This document shows, piece by piece, positions 48,319-57,086 of a stretch of DNA of 64,000 nucleotides. The stretch covers positions 310,001-374,000 of the forward strand of contig NZ_VMBP01000004.1 in assembly GCF_007559435.1 (NCBI RefSeq), given 5' to 3'. The first letter of the stretch is position 1; each line of letters opens with the position of its first letter. The stretch comes from Ancylobacter moscoviensis (GTDB taxonomy: Bacteria; Pseudomonadota; Alphaproteobacteria; Rhizobiales; Xanthobacteraceae). The notes beneath the pieces were generated by a model, which was not told the origin of the DNA, did not search any database, and saw only the letters and a program-made list of their open reading frames with translations. The translations under genes were made by a program, and so were the position numbers.

Positions 48319-48429
48319 TCAGCCGGCGCGACGCTGCGTGATCACGCGTCGGAGCCAGCAGCCGCCGATACAGCCGACAAGATAGGCCGCCGTCAGCAGA
48401 ATGGCGACGTCGATGGCGAAGGAGGTCAC
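48319..48429 (-). CDS. 36-residue single-span membrane protein (micropeptide 2 of OmpA/BON operon)
   Basis: It starts at GTG 48429, whose GTGA overlaps the stop of the 45-residue gene upstream. GGAGGAGG ends ten bases before the start. The product has a single transmembrane helix (AIDVAILLTAAYLVGCIGGC), then WLRRVITQRRAG. The segment G-C-I-G-G-C followed by basic residues resembles G-W-F-G-G-C in the other micropeptide. There is no known function. Translational coupling and ribosome site make it a likely real gene despite its length. Confidence 0.65.
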   Translation of the reverse strand: MTSFAIDVAILLTAAYLVGCIGGCWLRRVITQRRAG

Positions 48430-48563
48430 GATACCGCCTCCTCCGCCTCGACGGGGGCCGCCTTGCGCCGCGCCGGTTTGCAGCCGCCGAACCATCCGGT
48501 AACGAGCCCGATGGCGAGTGCGCCGAGGAGATAGGGCCACAATTCGAGCGCCAGGAACCACAT
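48426..48563 (-). CDS. 45-residue single-span membrane protein (micropeptide 1 of OmpA/BON operon)
   Basis: ATG 48563 lies five bases after the OmpA/BON stop. A GAGGTGA ribosome site is formed by the end of that gene. The sequence runs MWFLALELWPYLLGALAIGL, then VTGWFGGCKPARRKAAPVEA and EEAVS. It has one hydrophobic helix, then a basic and an acidic patch. Cys near the cytoplasm-side end of the helix is shared with micropeptide 2. Function is unknown; the operon suggests association with the OmpA/BON protein in the envelope. Confidence 0.7.
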   Translation of the reverse strand: MWFLALELWPYLLGALAIGLVTGWFGGCKPARRKAAPVEAEEAVS

Positions 48564-48568
48564 CGGCG

Positions 48569-50674
48569 TCACCTCACGATCAGCTGGATGCCGGGCTCGC
48601 CGATACGGCCCGGTACGGTGGCCTGCGCGGCAAGCGCCGGGCGCTCCCCGGTGGCGAGGCGGTCCGGCGCGATGCCGGCGCCCGCCAGATACTTCGTTAC
48701 CGATTGCGCCCGTCCCGCCGCCAGCGCGGCGCTGGCTTGCGGCTGCCGGACGGCGATCTCGATCATCGAATCCGAGCAGCTGGCCGCGACGGACGCCACA
48801 TGGTCGAGCAGCCCATAGCTCGCCGGATCGATACGCGTGCCGTCATCGAGAAAGGCGATGGTGCCTTTCTCCAGCAGGTCGTCGATCGCCTTCTGGCAGG
48901 CGGCACGGTCGACCATCGGGTGTGGCGCCGCCACCTCAAGACCGACATCGAGCGAGAAGCCCGAGGGAAGCGCCGAAGCCAGCGTCGAACGAATCGACGC
49001 CACAGCCGCCGGATAGAGCGCCGCGCCGGTCACTCGCAGCCTGCCGTCATCGAAGCGGGCCTCACCCGTCTCCAGACGCGAGAGCTGGCGCATGGCGGCC
49101 ATCGCGGCGGCCGTGAAGCCCTGAGGCGCGCCCTGCGCCACGGCCGAGACGTCGTTCACCGGCGCCCCGAGGAACTGTGCCTTTGCCGCGGCGACTAGCC
49201 GTTCGTGCTCGGTCGGCGACGGGAAGAAGCCGGAAATCGTCAGCCCATCGGCATCCTTGCGCAGGCTGAAGACATAGGGCGAGACCACTGGGGGGCGCAC
49301 ATCCGCCCGTAGCGTGAAGCCACGCGGCGGTGATTGCGCGAGTGCGGCGAGCACCGTGTTGAAAGCGGCCGAATCCTGCGCCTCGCCGGAAACCGAGAGC
49401 GTGGTGCCGTCGCCGCGCACCGCCCCGGTCAGCAGTTTCGAGAGCTGGTCGATGCCGAAGGCCGTCGCGGTGACCCAGGCTTCGGCCGCCGGGCCGCCCG
49501 AGGCGATCCGCATTTCGTCGCTCAAAGGCACGCCGGGCAGGTCGCCGCGTACCGCATCGAGCACGAGGCGCTTGGCGTCCTCGGAAGGCGCATAGCCGGT
49601 CAGGCGCACGCCGTTGGCGTTGCGCTGAACGCTCCAGATAAACGGGTTGGCGGTCGGCGGCTCCACGGCGAAGCGCGTCAGCGTGTAGCCTTCTGGCACA
49701 CTGCGGCGCGCGCCGGCAAGCGCGTCATAGGCCGCGAAATCCGGCGCGCTACCCTCCACCGAGATGGTGGTGCCCGAGAGCGAGACCTTGCCGTTCGGCA
49801 GCCGCCCGAGCTGGCCAAGGGCGAAGGACACGGCCTTCAGCCAGCCCTCGGTCTGCGGCGCCCCGTCGGCCAGCCGCAGCCGGTCGGAGATCGCCGCGCC
49901 CGGCACCGCCGCGCGGACCATGTCGAGCAGGGAGCGACGTGCATCGCCGAGCGGGATGTAGCCAGACAGCGTCACGCCATCCGGCTCGCGCGAGGCCGAC
50001 CAAACGAAGGGCGACACCGCCGGCGGCAACACCGCGAAGCGCGCCAGCTTGAAGTCGCCGGGCAGTTCGCTGCGCACCGTCACCTCGAGCGCGTCATAGG
50101 TCGTGAAGTCGGGCGCGCGCCCCTCGATCGAGAAGGCATCGTCGGAGATCGTGATGCGCCCGGACGGCATCTTGGCCAGTTGCCGGATGCCGAAGGCGAC
50201 GACGCCGATGAAGTCGCCTGCCGGCACGCCACGGGCACGCACCAGCTCCTGATCGCCGCTCACCACGACGCCGGGCGCCATCTCGGCGGCGGCTTCGGCG
50301 ATGCGGCGGCGGGCGTAGTTGGAAGGCACATAGCCTTCCAGATGCAGCTTGTTGCCGTCGCGGATGGCGCCGAAGGTGAACGGCCGGCGCTCGGGCAGCA
50401 GCGTCGTGCGATCCTCGACCAGACGCACGCCGGAAAGGCGACCGAGCTCGGCGCGCACCTTGATCCGCGCCTCCTCGGACAGCGCCTCGCCTTCGAGCAC
50501 CGCGCTGCGCCCCTCAAAGCGCGCATGCGCCCAGGATTCGCCGATTTCGGACAGCAGCGCCTCGGCCCGGCTCGTCAGGTCATGCTCCACCGGAGCCCGG
50601 CCAAAGAAAATGGCGGCAGCGGCCAGCACGGCAAGGGCCGGCAGCCCCTTCCACCAGGCGCGCCAACGACACAT
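48569..50674 (-). CDS. OmpA-family protein with four BON-like repeats
   Basis: A 701-residue envelope protein. One transmembrane segment (about 12-25) is followed by four tandem units of about 122 residues, each opening with P-[FY]-x-[FW] (residues 98, 222, 344, 466). Each unit continues with L-x-G-[YF]-x-P and a second strand-rich BON-like half. The C-terminal part (about 590-700) is OmpA-like: FLDDGTRIDPASYGLLDHVA, then ALAAGRAQSVTKYLAGAGIA. Such a layout suggests an inner-membrane-anchored protein reaching to peptidoglycan. Start ATG 50674 follows GGGAGGG. It leads an operon with two micropeptides. Confidence 0.8.
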   Translation of the reverse strand: MCRWRAWWKGLPALAVLAAAAIFFGRAPVEHDLTSRAEALLSEIGESWAHARFEGRSAVLEGEALSEEARIKVRAELGRLSGVRLVEDRTTLLPERRPFTFGAIRDGNKLHLEGYVPSNYARRRIAEAAAEMAPGVVVSGDQELVRARGVPAGDFIGVVAFGIRQLAKMPSGRITISDDAFSIEGRAPDFTTYDALEVTVRSELPGDFKLARFAVLPPAVSPFVWSASREPDGVTLSGYIPLGDARRSLLDMVRAAVPGAAISDRLRLADGAPQTEGWLKAVSFALGQLGRLPNGKVSLSGTTISVEGSAPDFAAYDALAGARRSVPEGYTLTRFAVEPPTANPFIWSVQRNANGVRLTGYAPSEDAKRLVLDAVRGDLPGVPLSDEMRIASGGPAAEAWVTATAFGIDQLSKLLTGAVRGDGTTLSVSGEAQDSAAFNTVLAALAQSPPRGFTLRADVRPPVVSPYVFSLRKDADGLTISGFFPSPTEHERLVAAAKAQFLGAPVNDVSAVAQGAPQGFTAAAMAAMRQLSRLETGEARFDDGRLRVTGAALYPAAVASIRSTLASALPSGFSLDVGLEVAAPHPMVDRAACQKAIDDLLEKGTIAFLDDGTRIDPASYGLLDHVASVAASCSDSMIEIAVRQPQASAALAAGRAQSVTKYLAGAGIAPDRLATGERPALAAQATVPGRIGEPGIQLIVR

Positions 50675-50780
50675 CAGTCTGCCCTCCCGTCCGATGGCCG
50701 GATTCGACCGGCCACGAGGCGGCGCGACTTCATCATAGTTCGGCGGCATCAGGAAGCCGCCCGTTCCTGCCGGCGGACCA

Positions 50781-52040
50781 TCAGGCCCATTCGCCCTTGC
50801 GCATCACCGGTTCGGCCTCGCCGGACGCGGTGATGCCGTCGACGTCCACCTCGCCGGAACCGATCATCCAGTCGATATGGATCAGGCTCGAATTCGCGCC
50901 GCGGGCCGCGAGTTCCTCCAGGGTGAGCGACGAGCCATTGATGAAGCACTTGCTGTAGGACTGGCCGAGCGCGATATGGCTGGCGGCGTTCTCGTCATAC
51001 AGCGTGTTGTAGAACAGCAGGCCGCTCTTCGAGATCGGCGAGGAATGAGGCACCAGCGCCACCTCGCCCAGCCGGCGCGAGCCCTCGTCGGTATCGAGCA
51101 CCTTGTTCAGCACATCGGCACCCGTGCGGGCCGTCGCCTCGACGATTCGGCCACCCTCGAACTTCACCGCGATGTCCTGGATCAGCGTGCCCTGGTAGGA
51201 GAGCGGCTTGGTGCTCGCCACATAGCCGTGCACCCGGTCCTTGTGCGGGGTGGTGAACACCTCCTCGGTCGGGATGTTGGCGTTGCAGACAATGCCGTTC
51301 TTGGCCGTCGAGGCCCCACCCGCCCATTCATGCTCGTCGGCGAGACCGACCGTGAGGTCAGTGCCGGGGCCGCGGAAACGCAACGCGGCATAGCGCCGGC
51401 CGTTGAGCCGGGCGGTGCTCGCCTGCAGCTCACGATTATGCGCCTCCCATGCGGCCACGGGATCGAGCGTGTCGACGCGCGAGGCGGCGAAGATGGCGTG
51501 CCAGAGCTTGGCGACCGCGATGTCCTCCGGGTCGTCCGGGAACATGGCCTTCGCCCAGGCGGGCGATGCGTAGGAGACGATCGTCCAGTTGATGTCAAAG
51601 CCCGCGATCAGCGAGAGCGCCGGCATATACGCCTTCGACCGGGCACGGTTCGCTCGCGAGACCTTCTCGGGATCCTCATGGGCGAGCAGCGAGGGATTCT
51701 CGCCGGAGATGGCAAGGCGCGCCGCACCGGACTTGAAAGCATTGGCCATGCCCTCATAGAGCCAGCCGGAGGCCGCGTCGAAGCTGTCGTCCGGCGCGTT
51801 GCGGAAGCGCATGAGGGTCGTCTCCTCGTCGCTGAACAGCGTCGTGACGAGGCTCGCGCCGGCCTTGTAGGCATGCTCGGTGATGCGCCGCACCAGCGGC
51901 AAGGCGTCGATCGAGGCGGTGATCACCAGTTCCTGCCCCGGACGCAGCCCGAGACCGACATGCACCGCCACCTGCCCCAGCCGGTCCAGCCTCTCCTCAT
52001 GGGAAGACGTGTCGAGGGGAAACCCGGCGTGCTTGGTCAT
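50781..52040 (-). CDS. M29-family aminopeptidase (aminopeptidase T type)
   Basis: A 419-residue metallo-aminopeptidase. It has RLDRLGQVAVHVGLGLRPGQ near the N-terminus, GTDLTVGLADEHEW, CNANIPTEEVFTTPHKDRVH (conserved Glu/His), and the C-terminal SYSKCFINGSS followed by SLIHIDWMIGSGEVDVDGI. These are the blocks of the M29 clan, whose members bind two metals and have broad N-terminal specificity. Start ATG 52040 follows GGAGACAGAC. It is upstream of the OmpA/BON gene with a gap of about 106 bases, so probably separate. Confidence 0.9.
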   Translation of the reverse strand: MTKHAGFPLDTSSHEERLDRLGQVAVHVGLGLRPGQELVITASIDALPLVRRITEHAYKAGASLVTTLFSDEETTLMRFRNAPDDSFDAASGWLYEGMANAFKSGAARLAISGENPSLLAHEDPEKVSRANRARSKAYMPALSLIAGFDINWTIVSYASPAWAKAMFPDDPEDIAVAKLWHAIFAASRVDTLDPVAAWEAHNRELQASTARLNGRRYAALRFRGPGTDLTVGLADEHEWAGGASTAKNGIVCNANIPTEEVFTTPHKDRVHGYVASTKPLSYQGTLIQDIAVKFEGGRIVEATARTGADVLNKVLDTDEGSRRLGEVALVPHSSPISKSGLLFYNTLYDENAASHIALGQSYSKCFINGSSLTLEELAARGANSSLIHIDWMIGSGEVDVDGITASGEAEPVMRKGEWA

Positions 52041-52160
52041 GTCTGTCTCCGAATGCTTGGCGTCGATCATCGCCATCCCGCGCCGCGTTCGGCGCCGGTC
52101 CGCAGCCGTCATTCAAGAGACCCCGGGCACCGCGCGTCAAGGTCGACACGATGCACGACG

Positions 52161-52187
52161 AAAAGGGCGGGCCGATGGCCCGCCCTT
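52161..52187 (-). terminator. Terminator of the small secreted-protein gene
   Basis: An 11-bp stem AAGGGCGGGCC / GGCCCGCCCTT with a three-base loop, read leftwards, ends in TTTTCG, 25 bases after the stop of the gene at 52213. Confidence 0.8.
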
Positions 52188-52212
52188 CACGAGGGTGCTG
52201 AGCGAAGCGGCA

Positions 52213-52518
52213 TCAACGGCTGCTGCGCTCGTTGATACGCTCCTGATTGATGATGGCCTGATCGCCGGGCATGTACCAGGGATCGGCGTAGCTCGGCTCA
52301 TAGCCGTAGCTCGGGCCCAGCGGCGCGGTCCGCATATAGCGGTTGCCGTAGACCACGACGCCGCGCGGCTCGGCCATGTAGACGTTGCGCCCCTCATAGA
52401 CGGGGCCGCGATAGACCGGCCCGCCATACATCGGTTCGCGATATTGCGCCGTCGCGGTCGCCACGCCGGCGGCGGTGAGGATGCCGAGAGTGGCGGTAGC
52501 AAGAATCAGCTTGCGCAT
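52213..52518 (-). CDS. Small secreted Tyr/Gly/Pro-rich protein
   Basis: A 101-residue protein with a signal peptide of about 24 residues (ending ATATA). The mature part is full of Tyr, Pro and Gly, with short repeats such as MYGGPVYRGPVYEGRNVY. Start ATG 52518 follows GGAG; its own terminator follows the stop, so it is a monocistronic unit. I do not recognise a family; similar Tyr-rich envelope proteins are common in Hyphomicrobiales. Confidence 0.75.
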   Translation of the reverse strand: MRKLILATATLGILTAAGVATATAQYREPMYGGPVYRGPVYEGRNVYMAEPRGVVVYGNRYMRTAPLGPSYGYEPSYADPWYMPGDQAIINQERINERSSR

Positions 52519-52648
52519 GATGTGTCTCCGTCTGTCACTCACGAGGCGGCAGGCAAGAAAATGCCCGCCGGTTCATGGGCAACAACGACGTCGGCGCGCT
52601 TAGGGTTCCGGTCACGACTTGTTGTGGTGGCGTCGCAGGCCCGAGCGG

Positions 52649-53233
52649 CTACCAGCCGACGATGCGGTTGACGATGGCGCCAGCGGCAAGCGCCGCCGCA
52701 AGACTGACGACGAGAGCGACGGCTACCGCCGCCCGCGTCATGCGCTGGAGCTGGCGATTCTTCACCGCGAATCCCAGCGCTCCCACGGCCTCGGCGATCG
52801 CTTCTTCCGCGCTGGCCCGGACCGGGCGGCCATTGGGTACGATCATCAGGTTCTCCGGCCTGCCGAAGTCCTCGATCAGATGTCCGTCACTGTCGCGCCC
52901 GTCGGGATTCGGCGGCAACCGCTCGGTCAGTGGGCGTGGATCGTCCGACCACAGGAAGGTCGGTTTGCCCTGCGCTTCCGCGTAGCCGATCTCGAACGCG
53001 GTGCCCGGATCCATATGGACGCCGCGAAAGGGCGAGATGTTGGCGACCAGGGCATCGGCCGCGTCGATCATGTCGATGCAGGCCTGACGGATGTCCACGC
53101 CCTCGGCATGGAGTGGAAACAGCCCCTCCGCCCCTGCGGCCTCACACAGCGCCACGAGCCGCGCACCCTCCTCGGCGGCGTCGGCACGGAACACTTCGGG
53201 TCCGGCGAGGTAGAGGCGAAGGCGTGCGGGCAT
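52649..53233 (-). CDS. Nucleoside 2-deoxyribosyltransferase-like protein with C-terminal membrane anchor
   Basis: A 194-residue protein. Residues 1-150 are of the NDT family: LYLAGPEVFRADAAEEGARL, DMIDAADALVANISPFRGVH, MDPGTAFEIGYAEAQGKPTF (catalytic-type Glu). The family transfers deoxyribose between bases or hydrolyses modified nucleotides. Residues about 168-192 are strongly hydrophobic (AAVAVALVVSLAAALAAGAI) after a basic stretch, so the protein looks tail-anchored, which is unusual for the family. No nucleotide-metabolism neighbour is present. Confidence 0.85.
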   Translation of the reverse strand: MPARLRLYLAGPEVFRADAAEEGARLVALCEAAGAEGLFPLHAEGVDIRQACIDMIDAADALVANISPFRGVHMDPGTAFEIGYAEAQGKPTFLWSDDPRPLTERLPPNPDGRDSDGHLIEDFGRPENLMIVPNGRPVRASAEEAIAEAVGALGFAVKNRQLQRMTRAAVAVALVVSLAAALAAGAIVNRIVGW

Positions 53234-53320
53234 GAGCTAAGGATTCGCGCGTCGGGGACAGGCGGCAGAGTTAGCCTTCCTGCCCCAAGGGGCGCAACAG
53301 CGTGAGCCGCTCGCCGGGAA

Positions 53321-54814
53321 TCAGCCGGCGAGCATCGTCCCGCGCTCGCGCAGCCGCGCGTGCCAGCTCAGTGCTTCCTCGATCACGTGCGGAGTATGCC
53401 CGCCGCGCGCCAGTGCTCGCTGGAAATAGTCCGACAGCGCATCCCGATAGCTCGGGTGCACGCAGTTGGCGATGATGACCGCTGCCCGCTCCCGCGGCGC
53501 CAGTCCGCGCAGGTCCGCCAGTCCCTGCTCGGTCACTACCACGTCGACGTCATGCTCGTTGTGATCGACATGGCCGACCATCGGCACCACGCTGGAGATC
53601 GCGCCGTTCTTGGCGATCGACTTGGTAACGAAGACGGAGAGGTAGGCGTTGCGGGCGAAATCACCGGAACCGCCAATACCGTTCATCATGTGGGTGCCGC
53701 CCACATGGGTGGAGTTGATGTTGCCGTAGATGTCGAACTCCAGCGCCGTGTTGATGGCGATGACTCCGAGGCGGCGGATCACTTCCGGATGGTTGCTGAT
53801 CTCCTGCGGGCGCAGGATGAGTTTCGGCTTGTAGCGGGCGAGATCCGGCAGCACTTCCTGATATTTGGCCTGCGACAGGGTGATCGACGAGCCGGACGCG
53901 AAGTCCATCTTCCCGGCATCGAAAAGGTCGAAGGTCGAATCCTGCAGCACCTCGGAATACATGGTGAGGTTGTGGAACGGGCTCTCGATCAGCCCGTGCA
54001 TCACCGCATTCGCGATGGTGCCGATGCCCGCCTGCAGCGGCTGGAGCGTGTTCGTCAGCCGGCCGAGCTTCACCTCGCGCTTCAGCAGGTCGGTCAGGTG
54101 CCAGGCAATGGCCTTCGTCTCCTCATCCGGCGGCAGCACGGTGGAGGACGAATCGAGCTTCGAGGTGACGACGATAGCCGCGATCTTTTCCGGATCGACC
54201 GGGATGAACGGCAGCCCGACGCGATTTTCCGGCGCCACGACCGGAATGGGATGGCGCACCGGCCGGCGCGTCGGGATGTAGATGTCGTGCAGCCCTTCCA
54301 GCAACAGCGGCTGGGAGAGGTTGATCTCGACGATCACCTTCTTGGCCAGGATGGCGAAGCTCGCCGAATTGCCCACCGAGGTCGTAGGGATGATGCCGCC
54401 CTGCTCGGTGATCGCCACCGCCTCGATCACCGCCACGTCGACCGGGCCGAGCTGCTGCGTGCGCAGCAGTTCCACCGTCTCGGACAGATGCTGGTCGACG
54501 AACATCACCTCGCCGGCATTGATCGCCTTGCGGAGCGCCGGATCCGACTGGAACGGGATGCGGCGGGAAAGCACGTGAGCCTCGGCGAGTTGCTTGTCGA
54601 GGTCGTTGCCGAGCGAGGCGCCGGTGATGAGGGTGATCTTGAGCGGCTCGGTCTTCGCCCGCTGGGCCAGTGCCATCGGCACGGCCTTGGCCTCTCCCGC
54701 GCGAGTAAAGCCGCTCATGCCGACCGTCATGCCGTCGCGTATGTGCGAAGCCGCTTCTTCCGCGCTGACGACCTTGGCGAGAAGCGACGGCTGGCGGATA
54801 CGCTCACGATGCAT
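53321..54814 (-). CDS. Acetyl-CoA hydrolase/transferase family protein (succinyl-CoA:acetate CoA-transferase type)
   Basis: A 497-residue CoA transferase. It has GMTVGMSGFTRAGEAKAVP, GPVDVAVIEAVAITEQGGII, the catalytic Glu in INTALEFDIYGNINSTHVGG, and GGSGDFARNAYLSVFVTKS with VVTEQGLADLRGLAPRERA. Length and motifs agree with the AarC/Cat1 group, which exchanges CoA between succinate and acetate. Exact acyl specificity is not determinable. It is a single gene with a 340-base upstream gap. Confidence 0.88.
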   Translation of the reverse strand: MHRERIRQPSLLAKVVSAEEAASHIRDGMTVGMSGFTRAGEAKAVPMALAQRAKTEPLKITLITGASLGNDLDKQLAEAHVLSRRIPFQSDPALRKAINAGEVMFVDQHLSETVELLRTQQLGPVDVAVIEAVAITEQGGIIPTTSVGNSASFAILAKKVIVEINLSQPLLLEGLHDIYIPTRRPVRHPIPVVAPENRVGLPFIPVDPEKIAAIVVTSKLDSSSTVLPPDEETKAIAWHLTDLLKREVKLGRLTNTLQPLQAGIGTIANAVMHGLIESPFHNLTMYSEVLQDSTFDLFDAGKMDFASGSSITLSQAKYQEVLPDLARYKPKLILRPQEISNHPEVIRRLGVIAINTALEFDIYGNINSTHVGGTHMMNGIGGSGDFARNAYLSVFVTKSIAKNGAISSVVPMVGHVDHNEHDVDVVVTEQGLADLRGLAPRERAAVIIANCVHPSYRDALSDYFQRALARGGHTPHVIEEALSWHARLRERGTMLAG

Positions 54815-55156
54815 GACGGAAACCTTCCGTTTCGGAAAAACGACGTTCCGATAGCGCGCAGCCGCCTTGGCCGCGATTCGACTTTGGTGCCCCTCTCCAC
54901 CCTGTCATGCGCGCGACGCAGGGCTCGCACTGGCCCGTTCCGGCGCGATCATTGGGGAAAGAGGCAGCAGGCGATCGCCTCATGGATCATCGTCCAGCCT
55001 ACGACATGGCGAGGACGCGGGGCCCATCTTCTCCCGGGCTCGTGACGCCACTCCGGCACCGCTCTTGCCGCCGGCAGCGATTCTGTGCCATTTCATCGCC
55101 GCTGTAGCAGGCGTGCAGATTTCCAGAATCGAACATCTGTAACGTTTACACGGCGT
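54815..55156. other. Intergenic region upstream of tRNA-Pro
   Basis: 342 bases with no supported gene or repeat. It must contain the leftward promoter of the CoA-transferase gene and, close to 55130-55150 where the sequence becomes AT-richer, that of tRNA-Pro. Confidence 0.4.
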
Positions 55157-55233
55157 CGGGGCATAGCGCAGCCCGGTAGCGCGGAAGTTTTGGGTACTTC
55201 AGGTCGCAGGTTCGAATCCTGCTGCCCCGACCA
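55157..55233 (+). tRNA. tRNA-Pro (anticodon TGG), CCA encoded
   Basis: Acceptor arms CGGGGCA / TGCCCCG pair, with discriminator A and encoded CCA at 55231-55233. The anticodon arm GAAGT-TTTGGGT-ACTTC gives TGG. The T-arm GCAGGTTCGAATCCTGC is intact. Confidence 0.96.
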
Positions 55234-55281
55234 TTCGGACGTGCGAAGCTGAGCGGCCCGTGGGGCGAGGGAGCGAAGGAA

Positions 55282-55587
55282 ATGGTGGCACGCATCTACA
55301 AGCCGGCGCGCAACGCCATGCAGTCCGGTACGGCGAAGACCAAGCTCTGGGTGCTCGACTACGAGCCCGAACAGCCGCGTCAGGTCGAGCCGCTCATGGG
55401 CTACACCAGTTCCGGCGACATGAAGAGCCAGCTTCGCCTGCGTTTCGACACCAAGGAAGAGGCGATCGCCTACGCGGAGCGCCATGGCATCGCCTATCAG
55501 GTGCAGGAGCCGCAGGAGCCGATCCGGCGCCGCATCGCCTATGCCGACAATTTCAGCTTCCGCCGCGTCGGCCAGTGGACCCACTGA
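55282..55587 (+). CDS. NDUFS4-type complex I subunit (ETC complex I conserved region)
   Basis: A 101-residue homologue of the mitochondrial 18-kDa NADH:ubiquinone oxidoreductase subunit. It contains ARIYKPARNAMQSGTAKTKL, PLMGYTSSGDMKSQLRLRF, TKEEAIAYAERHGIAYQV and ending FSFRRVGQWTH. In alphaproteobacteria this supernumerary complex I subunit lies outside the nuo operon, commonly next to tRNA genes, as here between tRNA-Pro and tRNA-Arg. Confidence 0.93.
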   Translation: MVARIYKPARNAMQSGTAKTKLWVLDYEPEQPRQVEPLMGYTSSGDMKSQLRLRFDTKEEAIAYAERHGIAYQVQEPQEPIRRRIAYADNFSFRRVGQWTH

Positions 55588-55612
55588 CACGCGTCTGTTG
55601 CCGGTGGAGCGG

Positions 55613-55689
55613 GGCCGCGTAGCTCAGCTGGATAGAGCAGCCGCCTTCTAAGCGGCAGGTCGCTGGTTCGAGCCCAGCCGCGGTCGCCA
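55613..55689 (+). tRNA. tRNA-Arg (anticodon TCT), CCA encoded
   Basis: GGCCGCG pairs with CGCGGTC (one G-T), followed by discriminator G and CCA at 55687-55689. The anticodon stem GCCGC-CTTCTAA-GCGGC gives anticodon TCT, reading AGA. Confidence 0.95.
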
Positions 55690-55810
55690 CTGCCTGCCTA
55701 TATCACGACATGATCGCTCGTTTGCGCGCCGGGACCTTCGCCGACACGTTCCCGTCGAAGCCCGCCAGTGGAAGGTCCTGGATACCCCCTGGGCGCTGTG
55801 ACGACTTCGG

Positions 55811-56323
55811 TTAGCCTCCGGCGAACAATCGATGTTCGATACGGTCGCCGACGGCGATGCCCCGTGCTTTCGCCGTGCCCGCTGGCAGTTCCAGCACTGC
55901 CCGCACCGGCGCGCCGGAGGAAATCGTGGCCGTCGAGAGGGGGACGGTGTTTGCCGCGATGCTGGCCACACGGCCATCGGAACGGATGAACACCATGTCG
56001 AGCGGTAAGTAGGTATTCTTCATCCACATATAGACCGGCTGATCGACCCCGAAGTCGAACAGCATGCCGGCGTTCGGGGCCAGTTCGGTGCGATACATCA
56101 GACCCTTGGACCGCTCGGCCGGCGTCACGGCGAGCTCGACCTCGAAGACCACCGGCCCCGCCTTGGTCGAGACGGTCAGCTTCTCGAAGCTGGCCGCCTG
56201 GGCGGACAACAGGGCGGCGAACAGCAACGTGACGGCGGCAAGGCCCGCCACGCACTGCCGGAGAAGGCCGGCATGCGGGAACACGGCGGCGCGTGCGCCA
56301 GCCACGGAACGGGCGATGATCAT
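55811..56323 (-). CDS. DUF192 family exported protein
   Basis: A 170-residue protein with a hydrophobic signal (about 25-43, ending SAQAA). The DUF192 core follows: VELAVTPAERSKGLMYRTEL, GMLFDFGVDQPVYMWMKNTY, LPLDMVFIRSDGRVASIAAN and VLELPAGTAKARGIAVGDRI. The function of the family is unknown. The gene lies 27 bases after the double cold-shock gene on the same strand, a common alphaproteobacterial pairing, so probably co-transcribed. Confidence 0.9.
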   Translation of the reverse strand: MIIARSVAGARAAVFPHAGLLRQCVAGLAAVTLLFAALLSAQAASFEKLTVSTKAGPVVFEVELAVTPAERSKGLMYRTELAPNAGMLFDFGVDQPVYMWMKNTYLPLDMVFIRSDGRVASIAANTVPLSTATISSGAPVRAVLELPAGTAKARGIAVGDRIEHRLFAGG

Positions 56324-56350
56324 GCGGTCAATGGCGCGGCGAGCGCTTCC

Positions 56351-56953
56351 CTAGTGAGACGACGGCGTGGCGGCACCATCCGGCCGCACTTCGGCAGCCA
56401 TAAGGCCTTTCGGCCCCGGCCCGAAACGCACCAGCACCATCTGGCCCGGCCGCAGCTCGGTCAGCCCATGGCGGCGCAGCGTTTCCATATGGACGAAGAT
56501 GTCCTCGGTCCCCTCGCCGCGCGAGAGGAAGCCGAAGCCCCGCAGCCGGTTGAACCATTTCACCCAGGCGCGCTCGAAGCCGCCGACCGGCTGCACCGTC
56601 ACATGGGTGCGCGCCTGCGGCAGCTGCGAATGATGAAGGGCGGTCGACTCGTCCATGGACAGCACGCGCAGCGCCTGGAAGCCGCGCTCGCGCGCCACCG
56701 CCTCGCACACCACCCGAGCGCCTTCCTGCGCCGTGTTGAAGCCGCCGCGCCGCAGGCAGGTCACGTGCAGCAGCACGTCGCCGCTGCCGTCATCCGGCAC
56801 GACGAAGCCATACCCCTTGGAGACGTCGAACCATTTGATGGTACCGGCGATCTGGACGAGGCCGCCATCGGCACGATCGGCGACATCGGCGTCCTGGTCG
56901 AGCGCGTTCCGCGAGACCAGTCCCGTCCGTGGCAGAGAACCGTCCGATACCAT
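56351..56953 (-). CDS. Cold shock protein with two CSD domains
   Basis: A 200-residue protein containing two OB-fold cold shock domains. The first, at about 35-98, has GTIKWFDVSKGYGFVVPDD and DVLLHVTCLRRGG. The second, at about 128-190, has AWVKWFNRLRGFGFLSRGEG and DIFVHMETLRRHGL. RNP1/RNP2 aromatic residues are kept in both. The two-domain form is typical of alphaproteobacteria. It probably acts as an RNA chaperone. It is cotranscribed with DUF192. Confidence 0.92.
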   Translation of the reverse strand: MVSDGSLPRTGLVSRNALDQDADVADRADGGLVQIAGTIKWFDVSKGYGFVVPDDGSGDVLLHVTCLRRGGFNTAQEGARVVCEAVARERGFQALRVLSMDESTALHHSQLPQARTHVTVQPVGGFERAWVKWFNRLRGFGFLSRGEGTEDIFVHMETLRRHGLTELRPGQMVLVRFGPGPKGLMAAEVRPDGAATPSSH

Positions 56954-57086
56954 CGGCTGTCTACCTCCAGGAACGCTTCGCTCCGCACCAACGGCAGAGA
57001 CTTATGATTCTGACCGGCCGAGCATAGCATCCGATTCCGCCACGAAAACACCCAAATTGATTCGGGTGCGCGATTGGCCGCGGCGA

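Noticed and set aside
53360-55045. 561-codon plus-strand frame across the CoA-transferase gene
   Set aside because: Same reason: shadow frame, rich in His, Arg and Asp, with no domain.
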